Positions 16,217-23,421 of a stretch of 30,453 nucleotides of DNA are shown here, piece after piece. Each line of letters opens with the position of its first letter. Position 1 is the first letter of the stretch. The position numbers and the translations under genes were made by a program. The notes beneath the pieces were generated by a model. The model made no database searches. It was not told the DNA's origin and saw only the letters and a list, made by a program, of their open reading frames with translations. The DNA is from Chryseobacterium sp. (GTDB lineage: Bacteria; Bacteroidota; Bacteroidia; Flavobacteriales; Weeksellaceae), in assembly GCA_003248755.1 (NCBI GenBank), contig QFQW01000041.1, forward strand, positions 1 to 30,453. The letters run 5' to 3'.

Positions 16217-16990
16217 ATGAATGGCAAAAATCTCCTTCTACCCGATTATCTCTTATTTGGTGGAATTTTTGTCATCTTTTTCTTGTTGGTTTTAAGTTTT
16301 TTTCTGTTTGGAAGATATAAATCTGTCAAGACGAAAAATAAATTGCTCGAAGATAACTACAAAGCCATTGAAACCAAACTCGACAATGTAAGATTGGAAC
16401 ATATCGAGACCAAACTCAATCCGCATCTTTTCAAAAATATTCTGAATTCTGTTCAGTCTCATGCTTATCAGACTTATATCTCGCTTGATAAATTGGCCAA
16501 TATCCTCGATTATATTCTTTACGAAAGCAGCAACAAATTCGTAACGCCAAAAGAAGAATTGGAGTTTGCAATAAATCTCATTGACATCAATAAAATTAAA
16601 ATCAATCCGTTATTTGATTTTAGGATTAAGACCAAAATCAACAAAGAAGATTCAATCTATTCCGAGAAAGTTTTTGCGCCGTTGATTTCTGTTGATTTGA
16701 TTGAAAACGCTTTTAAACACACGGATTTTTTAGCGCAGGATTCATTTATTTCAATTAATTTGATTCTCGAAGATGGAAAATTTGAAATAAAAGTTTCCAA
16801 CAAAATTTCGGACAAACAACCTCTCGAAAAAGAAAACAGCGGATTCGGAAGCAAATCTTTTGACCAGAGACTGCAATTGATTTACAAAAATCATTACAAG
16901 CTCAGCAAGAATATCAGCAATGATGTTTTTACAGCGCAATTAACCATTAATCTTTCAGAATTTTATGATAAAATGCGTTATTCTGGATGA
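16217..16990 (+). CDS. Sensor histidine kinase (LytS/YehU-type)
   Basis: The 257-residue product has one transmembrane helix (about 11-31) and no obvious sensor domain. A short coiled-coil linker leads to the His_kinase motif KLNPHLFKNILNS, with phospho-acceptor His70. An ATPase N-box follows, DLIENAFKH (Asn164). The last box, normally GxGLxNxxxRL, is altered to GFGSKSFDQRL, so catalysis may be atypical. It overlaps the next gene by 26 bases, which ties it to the LytTR regulator as a two-component pair. Because the input domain is missing, the signal may come through a partner, perhaps the small membrane protein encoded just upstream; that is inference. Confidence 0.88.
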   Translation: MNGKNLLLPDYLLFGGIFVIFFLLVLSFFLFGRYKSVKTKNKLLEDNYKAIETKLDNVRLEHIETKLNPHLFKNILNSVQSHAYQTYISLDKLANILDYILYESSNKFVTPKEELEFAINLIDINKIKINPLFDFRIKTKINKEDSIYSEKVFAPLISVDLIENAFKHTDFLAQDSFISINLILEDGKFEIKVSNKISDKQPLEKENSGFGSKSFDQRLQLIYKNHYKLSKNISNDVFTAQLTINLSEFYDKMRYSG

Positions 16991-17672
16991 TGAATTACTG
17001 GCAATCAGCTATTTGAAACTTCTCTGCGACCAGATTGAAGGAATCGAAGTTGTGAAAGCGTTCAATAATCCTAAAGTCTTCTTACAGGAAATCAACGACA
17101 TCGATTGTGACCTTTGCATTCTTGACATCGAAATGCCTACAATGAATGGCCTTCAGGTCGCCGAATTAATCAAGGACAAAAAAATAATTTTCACTACTGC
17201 TTACAAGGAATATGCGGCGGAAGCTTTTGACCTGGATGTTGTGGATTATGTCAGAAAACCAATCAAGAAAGAACGCCTTCAACAAGCTTTCGAAAAAGCG
17301 GAAAAACTACTCGGCGAACAGCAAAAAAATCAGTTTTTTGAATGGAATACCAATCTTGGAAAAACCCGAATTTTTGTCAACGATATCATTTATATCAAAA
17401 CTTCCGAAATCGATAGTCGAGACAAAGATTTGAGACTGAAAAACAATTCAGATATTATTCTTAAAAACTTAAGTTTCAAAAATTTATCAGAATTATTACC
17501 GCAGAAAAACTTTGTTCAAATCAACAAAAAAGAAATGGTTAACATTCAGCATATTCAGGTTTTTTCTTTATCGGAAATCATTTTGAATATCAATTCCTCT
17601 GAAGGAAATCCTTTGAAATTGTTTATCAGCGATGTTTTTAGAAATCAGGTTTCTGAAAAGCTTTCGAAATAA
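16965..17672 (+). CDS. LytTR-family response regulator
   Basis: The 235-residue product has a receiver domain (about 1-120) with acidic pocket Asp8/Asp9, phospho-acceptor Asp54 in CILDIEMPTMNG, Thr78 in IFTTAY and Lys98 in YVRKPI. A LytTR DNA-binding domain (about 130-235) follows, with IFVNDIIYIKTSEIDSRD and FVQINKKEMVNIQHIQ, the typical beta-strand pattern. It is the cognate regulator of the overlapping kinase (26-base overlap). LytTR regulators bind direct repeats upstream of targets; I could not recognise such a site in this window. It is separated from the antiporter gene by 103 bases with nothing notable. Confidence 0.93.
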   Translation: MIKCVILDDELLAISYLKLLCDQIEGIEVVKAFNNPKVFLQEINDIDCDLCILDIEMPTMNGLQVAELIKDKKIIFTTAYKEYAAEAFDLDVVDYVRKPIKKERLQQAFEKAEKLLGEQQKNQFFEWNTNLGKTRIFVNDIIYIKTSEIDSRDKDLRLKNNSDIILKNLSFKNLSELLPQKNFVQINKKEMVNIQHIQVFSLSEIILNINSSEGNPLKLFISDVFRNQVSEKLSK

Positions 17673-17775
17673 TTTCGGCGCAGAATTCAGCCGTTTCATT
17701 ACATTTTTCAATTGAAGATGAATTTCGTATTCAAAAACTTCTCAATTTTACATCTTGAAAACACGTAAGATTTAA

Positions 17776-20064
17776 ATGAAATTGAATATGAAAAAGTACC
17801 GGAATATTATATTTTACACCGTTACAATTGCGTTTTTCTCCTGTTTGGTATATTGGTTTCTGATAGAAGGAAAAACGCTGGAGGCTGGCGAAAATATCAT
17901 TATAAAAGAAAGCAAAGGCACAATGTGGGAAAACTTTGCTGAGTCATTTTTAGCCAATCTTCATCATCCTTTAGCTTTACTTTTAGCACAAATCGTAACC
18001 ATTATTTTGGTGGCGAGGTTGTTTGGTTGGATTTGTATGAAACTGAAACAGCCTTCTGTAATCGGAGAAATGATTGCGGGTATTGTTCTCGGACCCTCAC
18101 TTTTAGGGCTTTATTTTCCTGAATTTTCAGCTTTCCTATTTCCAAAAGAATCATTAGGAAATTTACAATTTTTGAGTCAAATCGGTTTGATTCTTTTTAT
18201 GTACATCGTAGGAATGGAGCTGGATTTGAGTGTTCTTAGAAAAAAAGCGCACGATGCAGTTGTCATCAGCCACGCAAGTATTATCATTCCGTTTGCATTG
18301 GGAATTGGGTTATCTTATTTTATTTATAAAGAATTTGCACCGGACGGAATTCAGTTCAGCTCGTTTGCCTTGTTTATTGCGATTGCGATGAGTATCACAG
18401 CTTTTCCTGTTTTGGCAAGAATCGTCCAGGAACGGAATCTCCAAAAAACAAAACTTGGAACTATTGTCATCACTTGTGCTGCGGCGGATGACATCACAGC
18501 TTGGTGTATTTTGGCAGCCGTAATTGCTATTGTAAAAGCTGGTTCATTTGCAAGTTCACTCTATGTCATTCTAATGGCGATTGCTTACGTTTTTCTGATG
18601 ATAAAAATCGTAAGACCATTCCTGAAAAGAATTGGAGAATTGCAGGCTGGAAAAGGATTAATCAACAAATCGATTGTTGCGATTTTCTTCTTGACATTGA
18701 TTATTTCTGCTTACGCGACGGAAGTTATCGGGATTCACGCATTGTTCGGAGCCTTTATGGCAGGCGCAATAATGCCGGAAAATGTGAAATTCAGAAATCT
18801 TTTCATCGAGAAAGTTGAAGATGTTGCATTGGTTTTATTATTACCATTATTCTTTGTATTTACAGGTTTGAGAACTCAAATCGGATTGTTAAATGACGGA
18901 CATCTTTGGATGATTGCAGGATTGATTATTGCAACCGCAGTTACCGGAAAATTCATTGGAAGTGCTTTAACTGCAAAGTTTCTAAGAATCAATTGGAAAG
19001 ATAGTCTCACAATTGGAGCACTGATGAATACTCGTGGTTTGATGGAATTAATTGTCCTTAATATCGGTTATGATTTAGGCGTTTTGAGTCCTGAGATTTT
19101 TGCAATGATGGTGATAATGGCTTTGTTCACAACATTTATGACGGGACCTTCATTAGACTTAATCAATTTTTTGTTTAAAGGGAGAAAATCGATGATTGAT
19201 GAAGAAGCTGACGAAAATACCGGAAAGTATAAGGTTCTTCTTTCATTTGATACACCAGAATCCGGAAGTACATTATTGAAATTGGCAGATAATTTCACTC
19301 ATAAAATGAATGGTAACAAAAGTGTAACCGCGATGAACATTGCACCCGTTGATGAATTACACGCTTTTGATATGGAGGATTATGAGAAAGATTTATTTGA
19401 AAATATCATCGATACTTCCCAAGAACTGAAGCTGGAAGTCACAACTCTATTCAAAGCTTCAACAGACATCGAAAATGATTTGGTAAATATCACTAATAAA
19501 GGTCATTATGATTTGCTTTTGATAATGTTGGGGAAATCGATTTATGAAGGAACTTTGCTTGGAAAATTGCTTGGTTTCACGACTAAAATCATCAATCCGG
19601 AAAAATTGCTGAATACCGTAAAAGGAAAATCTTACATTTTCAACACCTCACCTTTTGACGATTTTACGTTGAGTATTCTCGACAAAACGAATATTCCTGT
19701 TGGGATAATGGTAGATAAAAACTTTGAAAGTGCAGATAAAATTTTCATTCCGATTTTTGATTTGAGCGATTTTTATCTGGTTGAATACGCTAAACGATTA
19801 ATTAATAATAATGATTCTCAGGTCATCATTCTTGACGCAGCCGGACAAATCCGTAAAAACACAGAAATCCGTGAATTGATAAGAAACATCGAACATATTG
19901 CACCGAATCATATCACACTTTACAACGAGAAAACTATTGAAAAAGATTTCTTAGAATCTCAGGATTTAATGTTGATTAGCAGTAAAAGCTGGAAAAGTCT
20001 GATTGACACAAAAAGTCTTTGGTTATCTGATATTCCTTCAACTTTAATTGTTTCGAATCCGTAA
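17776..20064 (+). CDS. CPA2-family cation:proton antiporter with C-terminal cytosolic domain
   Basis: The 762-residue inner-membrane protein has an isolated N-terminal helix (about 10-29). This is followed by a 12-13-helix Na+/H+ exchanger domain (about 60-470) with QPSVIGEMIAGIVLGPSLLG, the ion-binding CAAADDITAWC motif (AspAsp) and NTRGLMELIVLNIG, all typical of CPA2 (KefB/NapA-like) exchangers. The C-terminal 290 residues are soluble and resemble a pair of universal-stress-protein-like domains (YKVLLSFDTPESGS, then DKIFIPIFDLSDFYL), probably regulatory. No TrkA-N/KefC NAD site is seen. Na+ or K+ specificity cannot be read. An ATG four codons downstream (17788, MKKYRN) is an equally plausible start. 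The next 300 bases hold a palindrome and the tyrA leader. Confidence 0.9.
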   Translation: MKLNMKKYRNIIFYTVTIAFFSCLVYWFLIEGKTLEAGENIIIKESKGTMWENFAESFLANLHHPLALLLAQIVTIILVARLFGWICMKLKQPSVIGEMIAGIVLGPSLLGLYFPEFSAFLFPKESLGNLQFLSQIGLILFMYIVGMELDLSVLRKKAHDAVVISHASIIIPFALGIGLSYFIYKEFAPDGIQFSSFALFIAIAMSITAFPVLARIVQERNLQKTKLGTIVITCAAADDITAWCILAAVIAIVKAGSFASSLYVILMAIAYVFLMIKIVRPFLKRIGELQAGKGLINKSIVAIFFLTLIISAYATEVIGIHALFGAFMAGAIMPENVKFRNLFIEKVEDVALVLLLPLFFVFTGLRTQIGLLNDGHLWMIAGLIIATAVTGKFIGSALTAKFLRINWKDSLTIGALMNTRGLMELIVLNIGYDLGVLSPEIFAMMVIMALFTTFMTGPSLDLINFLFKGRKSMIDEEADENTGKYKVLLSFDTPESGSTLLKLADNFTHKMNGNKSVTAMNIAPVDELHAFDMEDYEKDLFENIIDTSQELKLEVTTLFKASTDIENDLVNITNKGHYDLLLIMLGKSIYEGTLLGKLLGFTTKIINPEKLLNTVKGKSYIFNTSPFDDFTLSILDKTNIPVGIMVDKNFESADKIFIPIFDLSDFYLVEYAKRLINNNDSQVIILDAAGQIRKNTEIRELIRNIEHIAPNHITLYNEKTIEKDFLESQDLMLISSKSWKSLIDTKSLWLSDIPSTLIVSNP

Positions 20065-20072
20065 ATTAAAAA

Positions 20073-20162
20073 CCACATAGACACATAGAATTATTGATAT
20101 TAAAAAGTTTAAATAGTTATTCAATCTTAATTAAAGACTTTATAAACTATGTGTCTATGTGG
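20073..20162. repeat. Large inverted repeat (REP/MITE-like)
   Basis: CCACATAGACACATAG (20073-20088) is the exact reverse complement of 20147-20162, separated by 58 AT-rich bases. Each arm contains CACATAG twice. It begins 9 bases after the antiporter stop and could act as a 3' hairpin or be a remnant of a small mobile element. Confidence 0.75.
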
Positions 20163-20182
20163 TAAATTATGAAGTTTTTAAT

Positions 20183-20213
20183 TTGAATTTTAAAAAATTA
20201 ATTTCTATCTTCG
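20183..20213 (+). promoter_or_regulatory. Promoter of the tyrA leader
   Basis: TTG (20183-20185), a 20-base spacer and TATCTTCG (20206-20213), one mismatch from TAnnTTTG. The spacing equals that of the promoter at 4756-4786. Transcription would start at or very near the leader GTG at 20218. Confidence 0.55.
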
Positions 20214-20217
20214 TTTC

Positions 20218-20274
20218 GTGAAAACAACAAACACAACATATTATTACGGAATTTTGACCCTGAAACAGGATTAG
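20218..20274 (+). CDS. Putative tyrosine leader peptide of tyrA
   Basis: This is an 18-codon ORF with GTG start and TAG stop, encoding MKTTNTTYYYGILTLKQD if GTG is read as Met. Codons 8-10 are TAT TAT TAC, three Tyr in a row. The first 12 bases downstream of the Tyr codons lead directly into the first arm of the attenuator hairpins, and the stop codon lies inside arm 2, as expected for ribosome-position sensing. It is located 130 bases upstream of tyrA, a tyrosine biosynthesis gene. There is no in-frame ATG; translation from GTG, perhaps on a leaderless mRNA, is inferred. Confidence 0.72.
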   Translation: MKTTNTTYYYGILTLKQD

Positions 20275-20317
20275 GATTCGTATATACACATATCAAAACC
20301 TCGTCCTGGTGACGAGG
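20259..20317 (+). promoter_or_regulatory. Ribosome-mediated attenuator (three alternative hairpins)
   Basis: Arm 1 CCTG (20259-20262) pairs with CAGG (20266-20269) across AAA. Arm 2 CAGGATTAGG (20266-20275) can instead pair with arm 3 CCTCGTCCTG (20299-20308) with 9 of 10 positions matched, counting one G-U. Arm 3 CCTCGTC (20299-20305) alternatively pairs with arm 4 GACGAGG (20311-20317), the terminator. These are mutually exclusive. A ribosome stalled on the Tyr codons would mask arm 1 and favour 2:3 (read-through). A ribosome at the stop would mask arm 2 and favour 3:4 (termination). The structures are read by eye; no folding energy was computed. Confidence 0.75.
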
Positions 20318-20323
20318 TTTTTT
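20295..20323 (+). terminator. Attenuator terminator upstream of tyrA
   Basis: CCTCGTC (20299-20305), loop CTGGT, GACGAGG (20311-20317); four A before and T after extend the stem to 11 bp, and a run of six T (20318-20323) follows. It lies between the leader peptide and tyrA with no other gene ahead of it. Confidence 0.88.
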
Positions 20324-20353
20324 GTTTTAAAAACTAATAGAAAAATATTAAAC

Positions 20354-20407
20354 ATGAAACGCTTTGCGTTCCATCTGACATATAAAAAAATAGAAATTTA
20401 CAGATGA
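20354..20407 (+). CDS. Mini-ORF overlapping the tyrA start
   Basis: ATG at 20354 opens 17 codons (MKRFAFHLTYKKIEIYR), ending at TGA 20405-20407. That stop overlaps the tyrA ATG (20404-20406) in an ATGA. The peptide contains two Phe and two Tyr. It lies after the attenuator terminator, so it would be translated only in read-through transcripts and could couple translation to tyrA. It may equally be chance; nothing outside its position supports it. Confidence 0.3.
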   Translation: MKRFAFHLTYKKIEIYR

Positions 20408-21249
20408 AAATAGGAATTATCGGAACCGGATTAATCGGAGGTTCTATTGCATTGAAATTAAAAGAGAAAAACTTCACCAATTTTGTCTATGGAATTGACC
20501 AGAATGAAGACAACCTTGACAAAGCACTTGAACTCAAAATCATTGATGAAAAAGCAGATTTCGAAACAGGAATTAAAAATTCGGACTTGATTATCATTTC
20601 GATTCCGGTAGATTCTGCCAAGAAAATATTACCAGTTGTTTTGGATTTGATTAATGAAAAACAAATTGTGATGGACGTTGGCTCTACAAAATCGGGAATT
20701 GTAGATTCTATCAAAAATCATCCAAATAGAAAACGATTTGTGGCTTTTCACCCGATGTGGGGAACGGAAAATTCTGGTCCAAAAGCTGCAACCAAAGACA
20801 GCTTTACAGGAAAAGCAGCCGTGATTTGCAACAAAGAAGAATCAGACGAAAGTGCTTTGGAAATTGTAGAACAAGTCATTAATACTCTGGAAATGCACGC
20901 TATCTATATGAATGCCGGAGCTCACGACATTCACACAGCTTATATTTCTCATATTTCACACATCACTTCTTATGCCTTGGCCAACACTGTTTTGGAAAAA
21001 GAACGCGAAGAAGACACGATTTTTCAATTGGCAAGTTCTGGTTTTTCGAGTACGGTTCGTCTGGCAAAATCCCATCCGGAAATGTGGGTTCCGATTTTCC
21101 GTCAGAACAAAGAAAATGTCTTGGATGTTCTTAATGAACATATTACACAGCTTAGAAAATTCAAATCAGCTTTGGAGAAAGAGAATTTTGATTACTTGGA
21201 AGAGTTGATTAGGAATGCGAACAAGATTCGGGGGATTTTGGATAAATAA
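20404..21249 (+). CDS. tyrA: Prephenate dehydrogenase
   Basis: TyrA oxidatively decarboxylates prephenate to 4-hydroxyphenylpyruvate, the committed step to tyrosine, using NAD(P)+. The 281-residue product starts with the Rossmann loop IGIIGTGLIGGS (GTGLIGG at 7-13). It contains IDQNEDNLDKA after strand beta-2, VMDVGSTKSGIV, the active-site AFHPMWGTENSGP (His116) and the helical IHTAYISHISHITSYALA segment. No chorismate mutase or ACT domain is attached, so classic allosteric feedback by an ACT domain is absent. This leaves transcriptional control by the upstream attenuator as a plausible tyrosine sensor. Its stop lies 2 bases from the end of a convergent gene with no terminator between. Confidence 0.93.
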   Translation: MKIGIIGTGLIGGSIALKLKEKNFTNFVYGIDQNEDNLDKALELKIIDEKADFETGIKNSDLIIISIPVDSAKKILPVVLDLINEKQIVMDVGSTKSGIVDSIKNHPNRKRFVAFHPMWGTENSGPKAATKDSFTGKAAVICNKEESDESALEIVEQVINTLEMHAIYMNAGAHDIHTAYISHISHITSYALANTVLEKEREEDTIFQLASSGFSSTVRLAKSHPEMWVPIFRQNKENVLDVLNEHITQLRKFKSALEKENFDYLEELIRNANKIRGILDK

Positions 21250-21251
21250 TA

Positions 21252-21850
21252 CTAAAACCCAATTTTCTTCGAAGAAATAGAAAATATACTTTCAAGCTCA
21301 TTTTTCTTAGCCTGAAAACCATTATCATCTAAAACTTTCATTTTTCTTAACCAGACTATGTTATTTAATTGATTTTCGTAACTAATATTAGGATTGATAT
21401 GCCCATAATTATTCATTAAATATTCATTTCTTTTTTCAAAGAGTTTTTGAATGAAGGTATCAACTTCGTGTTTATTAGGACTTTTCTTAATAATCTTGAT
21501 AGAATTATTATTTGACAAATTGATTCTCCAATAATTTTCTATGGTAACAATCCCTACAATTAATAATATAGTACCTAGAATAATATATAATAATTCGGCA
21601 TTTTCTTCTACATCTTCTCCTGTTATTTTTAAATAAAAAACCAATATTGAGATAAAATAAAAGAAGCCTGAAATTATAAAAAGAGACAAACTATTTTTTC
21701 TTACACCAAATTTATTTGGAAGTATATTTTCAAATGGAATATCCATTTCGTCTTTATTTCCAAAGGATTCCAAGCAATATTTAATTTAGAATCATCAAAT
21801 TCTAAAGTTTGCTTTCTAATTAAACTTCTTTGAAATAGTTTAACACTCAT
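21252..21850 (-). CDS. Membrane protein gene with apparent one-base frameshift
   Basis: The main open frame encodes about 168 residues with two transmembrane helices (SLSLFIISGFFYFISILVFY and LLYIILGTILLIVGIVTI). A C-terminal soluble part follows (YGHINPNISYENQLNNIVWL, then VLDDNGFQAKKNELESI, resembling a SHOCT-like end). In that frame only a TTG start (21773) or a late ATG (21746) is available. In another frame an ATG at 21850 gives MSVKLFQRSLIRKQTLEFDD and continues to AWNPLE, where one extra A in GGAAATAAAG near 21755-21758 would join it to NKDEMDIPFENILPNKFG in the main frame. That would make a 199-residue protein starting 9 bases after the purE stop. Frameshift mutation, sequencing error or programmed shift are all possible. 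The function is unknown. Confidence 0.65.
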
Positions 21851-21859
21851 ACATCAATC

Positions 21860-22363
21860 CTATTTATCAAACCGATTCGGATGCAGCTTCTTAATATCAT
21901 CAACAGTTCCAAGAACTTTATCTTTCAGCGAATCCTGATATTTCTGTAGTTTTTCAGACACTTCGGAATCGGAAGCTCCTATGATTTTAGCTGCGAGAAT
22001 TCCGGCATTTGCAGCACCATTCAAAGCAACCGTTCCAACAGGAATCCCGGAAGGCATCTGAAGAATTGACAAAACTGAATCCCAACCATCTATAGAATTG
22101 CTGGACAAAATCGGAACGCCAATCACAGGCAAAGTCGTACAACTGGCAACCATTCCCGGAAGATGAGCTGCGCCTCCTGCTCCCGCAACAATAACTTTCA
22201 AGCCTCTTTCTTTCGCCGATTTTGCATAATCGAACATACGTTCCGGCGTTCTGTGTGCAGAAACGACTGTTAACTCGTAAGGAATCTCCAAAGATTTTAG
22301 AAAATCTGCAGCTTGTTGCATTATTGGCAAATCACTTTGACTGCCCATTATTATTCCGACCAT
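21860..22363 (-). CDS. purE: N5-carboxyaminoimidazole ribonucleotide mutase
   Basis: PurE converts N5-CAIR to CAIR in de novo purine synthesis. The 167-residue product has the family signatures: VGIIMGSQSDLPIM (active-site loop), VVSAHRTPERM (His37, class I mutase type), VIVAGAGGAAHLPGMVAS, PVIGVPILSS and LNGAANAG. Class I PurE needs PurK to supply N5-CAIR; purK lies in the same orientation 1.6 kb away, with two plus-strand genes between. A consensus -7 element (TATCTTTG) lies 20 bases upstream. The frameshifted membrane-protein gene follows after 9 bases and is probably co-transcribed. Confidence 0.96.
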   Translation of the reverse strand: MVGIIMGSQSDLPIMQQAADFLKSLEIPYELTVVSAHRTPERMFDYAKSAKERGLKVIVAGAGGAAHLPGMVASCTTLPVIGVPILSSNSIDGWDSVLSILQMPSGIPVGTVALNGAANAGILAAKIIGASDSEVSEKLQKYQDSLKDKVLGTVDDIKKLHPNRFDK

Positions 22364-22378
22364 TTCATTTTTTATTAG

Positions 22379-23350
22379 ATGGTCAAAGATAAAGATTTAT
22401 CAATAAAATCCGAGTTTTTTGGAATATCTTTGCTTCTTAATTTTCCAGATTTGAATTCCAAAACCATTATCGCTATTCTAATTGTTGCCATAGTTTGGGG
22501 CACGACTTTCCTTGGCATCAAAATCGGAGTGGAAACAGTTCCGCCTTGGTTTGTTGCAGGTTTGCGTCAGTTTTTAGCATCACTGATACTTTTACCATTT
22601 TTAATTTTCACTAAAAATCTGAAATGGATTGGCTGGAAGAATTTTAGAATTCAATTGACTTTGTCATCACTACTTTTGATTGGTGCAAATGGTTTGACAA
22701 CTGTTGCGGAGAAAAACTTAACGAGCAGTTTAGCTTCTTTGATTAGTGCACTTTCTCCTGTTTTTATCTTTATTGGAAGTATGATTATTGGAATGGAAAA
22801 GTTTACGTTTAGAACTTTAGTTGGTCTTCTGATGGGATTTTCCGGAATCATTTTTATTTTTTGGGACGGACTGAGTGAACTTTCAAATCCAGATTACAGA
22901 AATGGTTTGATTGTGATGATTCTGGCTCTTCTTTGCTGGGCAACAGGAACGATTTACACGAAAAAATTACACGTTCAGAACAACAATCTTTTCCTGAATC
23001 TCTTCTATCAATTTGCTTGGGCAGGAATTATCCAGTTGATTTTCGCCTTTTCTTTTTCAGATAAAATCGAAGTTGAAACTTGGTCTGTAAAAAGTATTTC
23101 TGCAATTATTTACTTGGCCGTTTTTGGTTCTGTATTAGCTTTCTTCGCTTATAATTATCTTTTGAAAACACTACTCCCAACACAGGTTTCGATGTTATCT
23201 TACGTGAATACTATCATCAGTATTTTTTTGAGTTGGTTAATTCTTGGAGAATCGATTTCGGAAAAATTCATTATCGCTACAGCATTAATTATCAGCGGAG
23301 TTTTCATCATCAATTACAAACCCGGAATGCTGAGAAGAGCAAACAAATAA
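22379..23350 (+). CDS. EamA/DMT-family transporter
   Basis: This is an inner-membrane permease of the drug/metabolite transporter superfamily, with ten predicted helices in two EamA repeats. Visible features are IVAIVWGTTFLGIKIG, the first-repeat end SPVFIFIGSMIIGMEKFTFR, the second-repeat start ALLCWATGTIYTKK, and NTIISIFLSWLILGESISEKF. The substrate cannot be inferred. The longest frame gives 323 residues. An alternative TTG start at 22451 (LNSKTIIAIL) would give 299 residues, nearer the usual size. It would place the start right before the first helix and 18 bases after a consensus -7 element at 22425-22432. The region before it would then be a bidirectional promoter shared with purE. I keep the ATG but regard the 5' end as uncertain. 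Confidence 0.88.
   Translation: MVKDKDLSIKSEFFGISLLLNFPDLNSKTIIAILIVAIVWGTTFLGIKIGVETVPPWFVAGLRQFLASLILLPFLIFTKNLKWIGWKNFRIQLTLSSLLLIGANGLTTVAEKNLTSSLASLISALSPVFIFIGSMIIGMEKFTFRTLVGLLMGFSGIIFIFWDGLSELSNPDYRNGLIVMILALLCWATGTIYTKKLHVQNNNLFLNLFYQFAWAGIIQLIFAFSFSDKIEVETWSVKSISAIIYLAVFGSVLAFFAYNYLLKTLLPTQVSMLSYVNTIISIFLSWLILGESISEKFIIATALIISGVFIINYKPGMLRRANK
22384..22391 (-). promoter_or_regulatory. Promoter -7 element of purE
   Basis: TATCTTTG on the minus strand is an exact TAnnTTTG, 20 bases before the purE ATG. No TTG is seen at the usual -33 distance. It would overlap the annotated 5' end of the divergent EamA gene. Confidence 0.5.
22425..22432 (+). promoter_or_regulatory. Candidate -7 element of the EamA gene
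   Basis: TATCTTTG, an exact TAnnTTTG, lies inside the longest EamA frame but 18 bases before an alternative TTG start at 22451. No good -33 element was found. Confidence 0.4.
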
Positions 23351-23421
23351 CAAAATTTATTCTTAGATTTATTCTGGCAACTAAATTGATAATGTTAGAT
23401 AAACCTAAAATATAGAATACT

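Noticed and set aside
20204..20330. T-box or other riboswitch upstream of tyrA
   Set aside because: The leader is only about 180 bases and lacks a T-box bulge sequence or other aptamer core. The leader peptide plus alternative hairpins explains it better.
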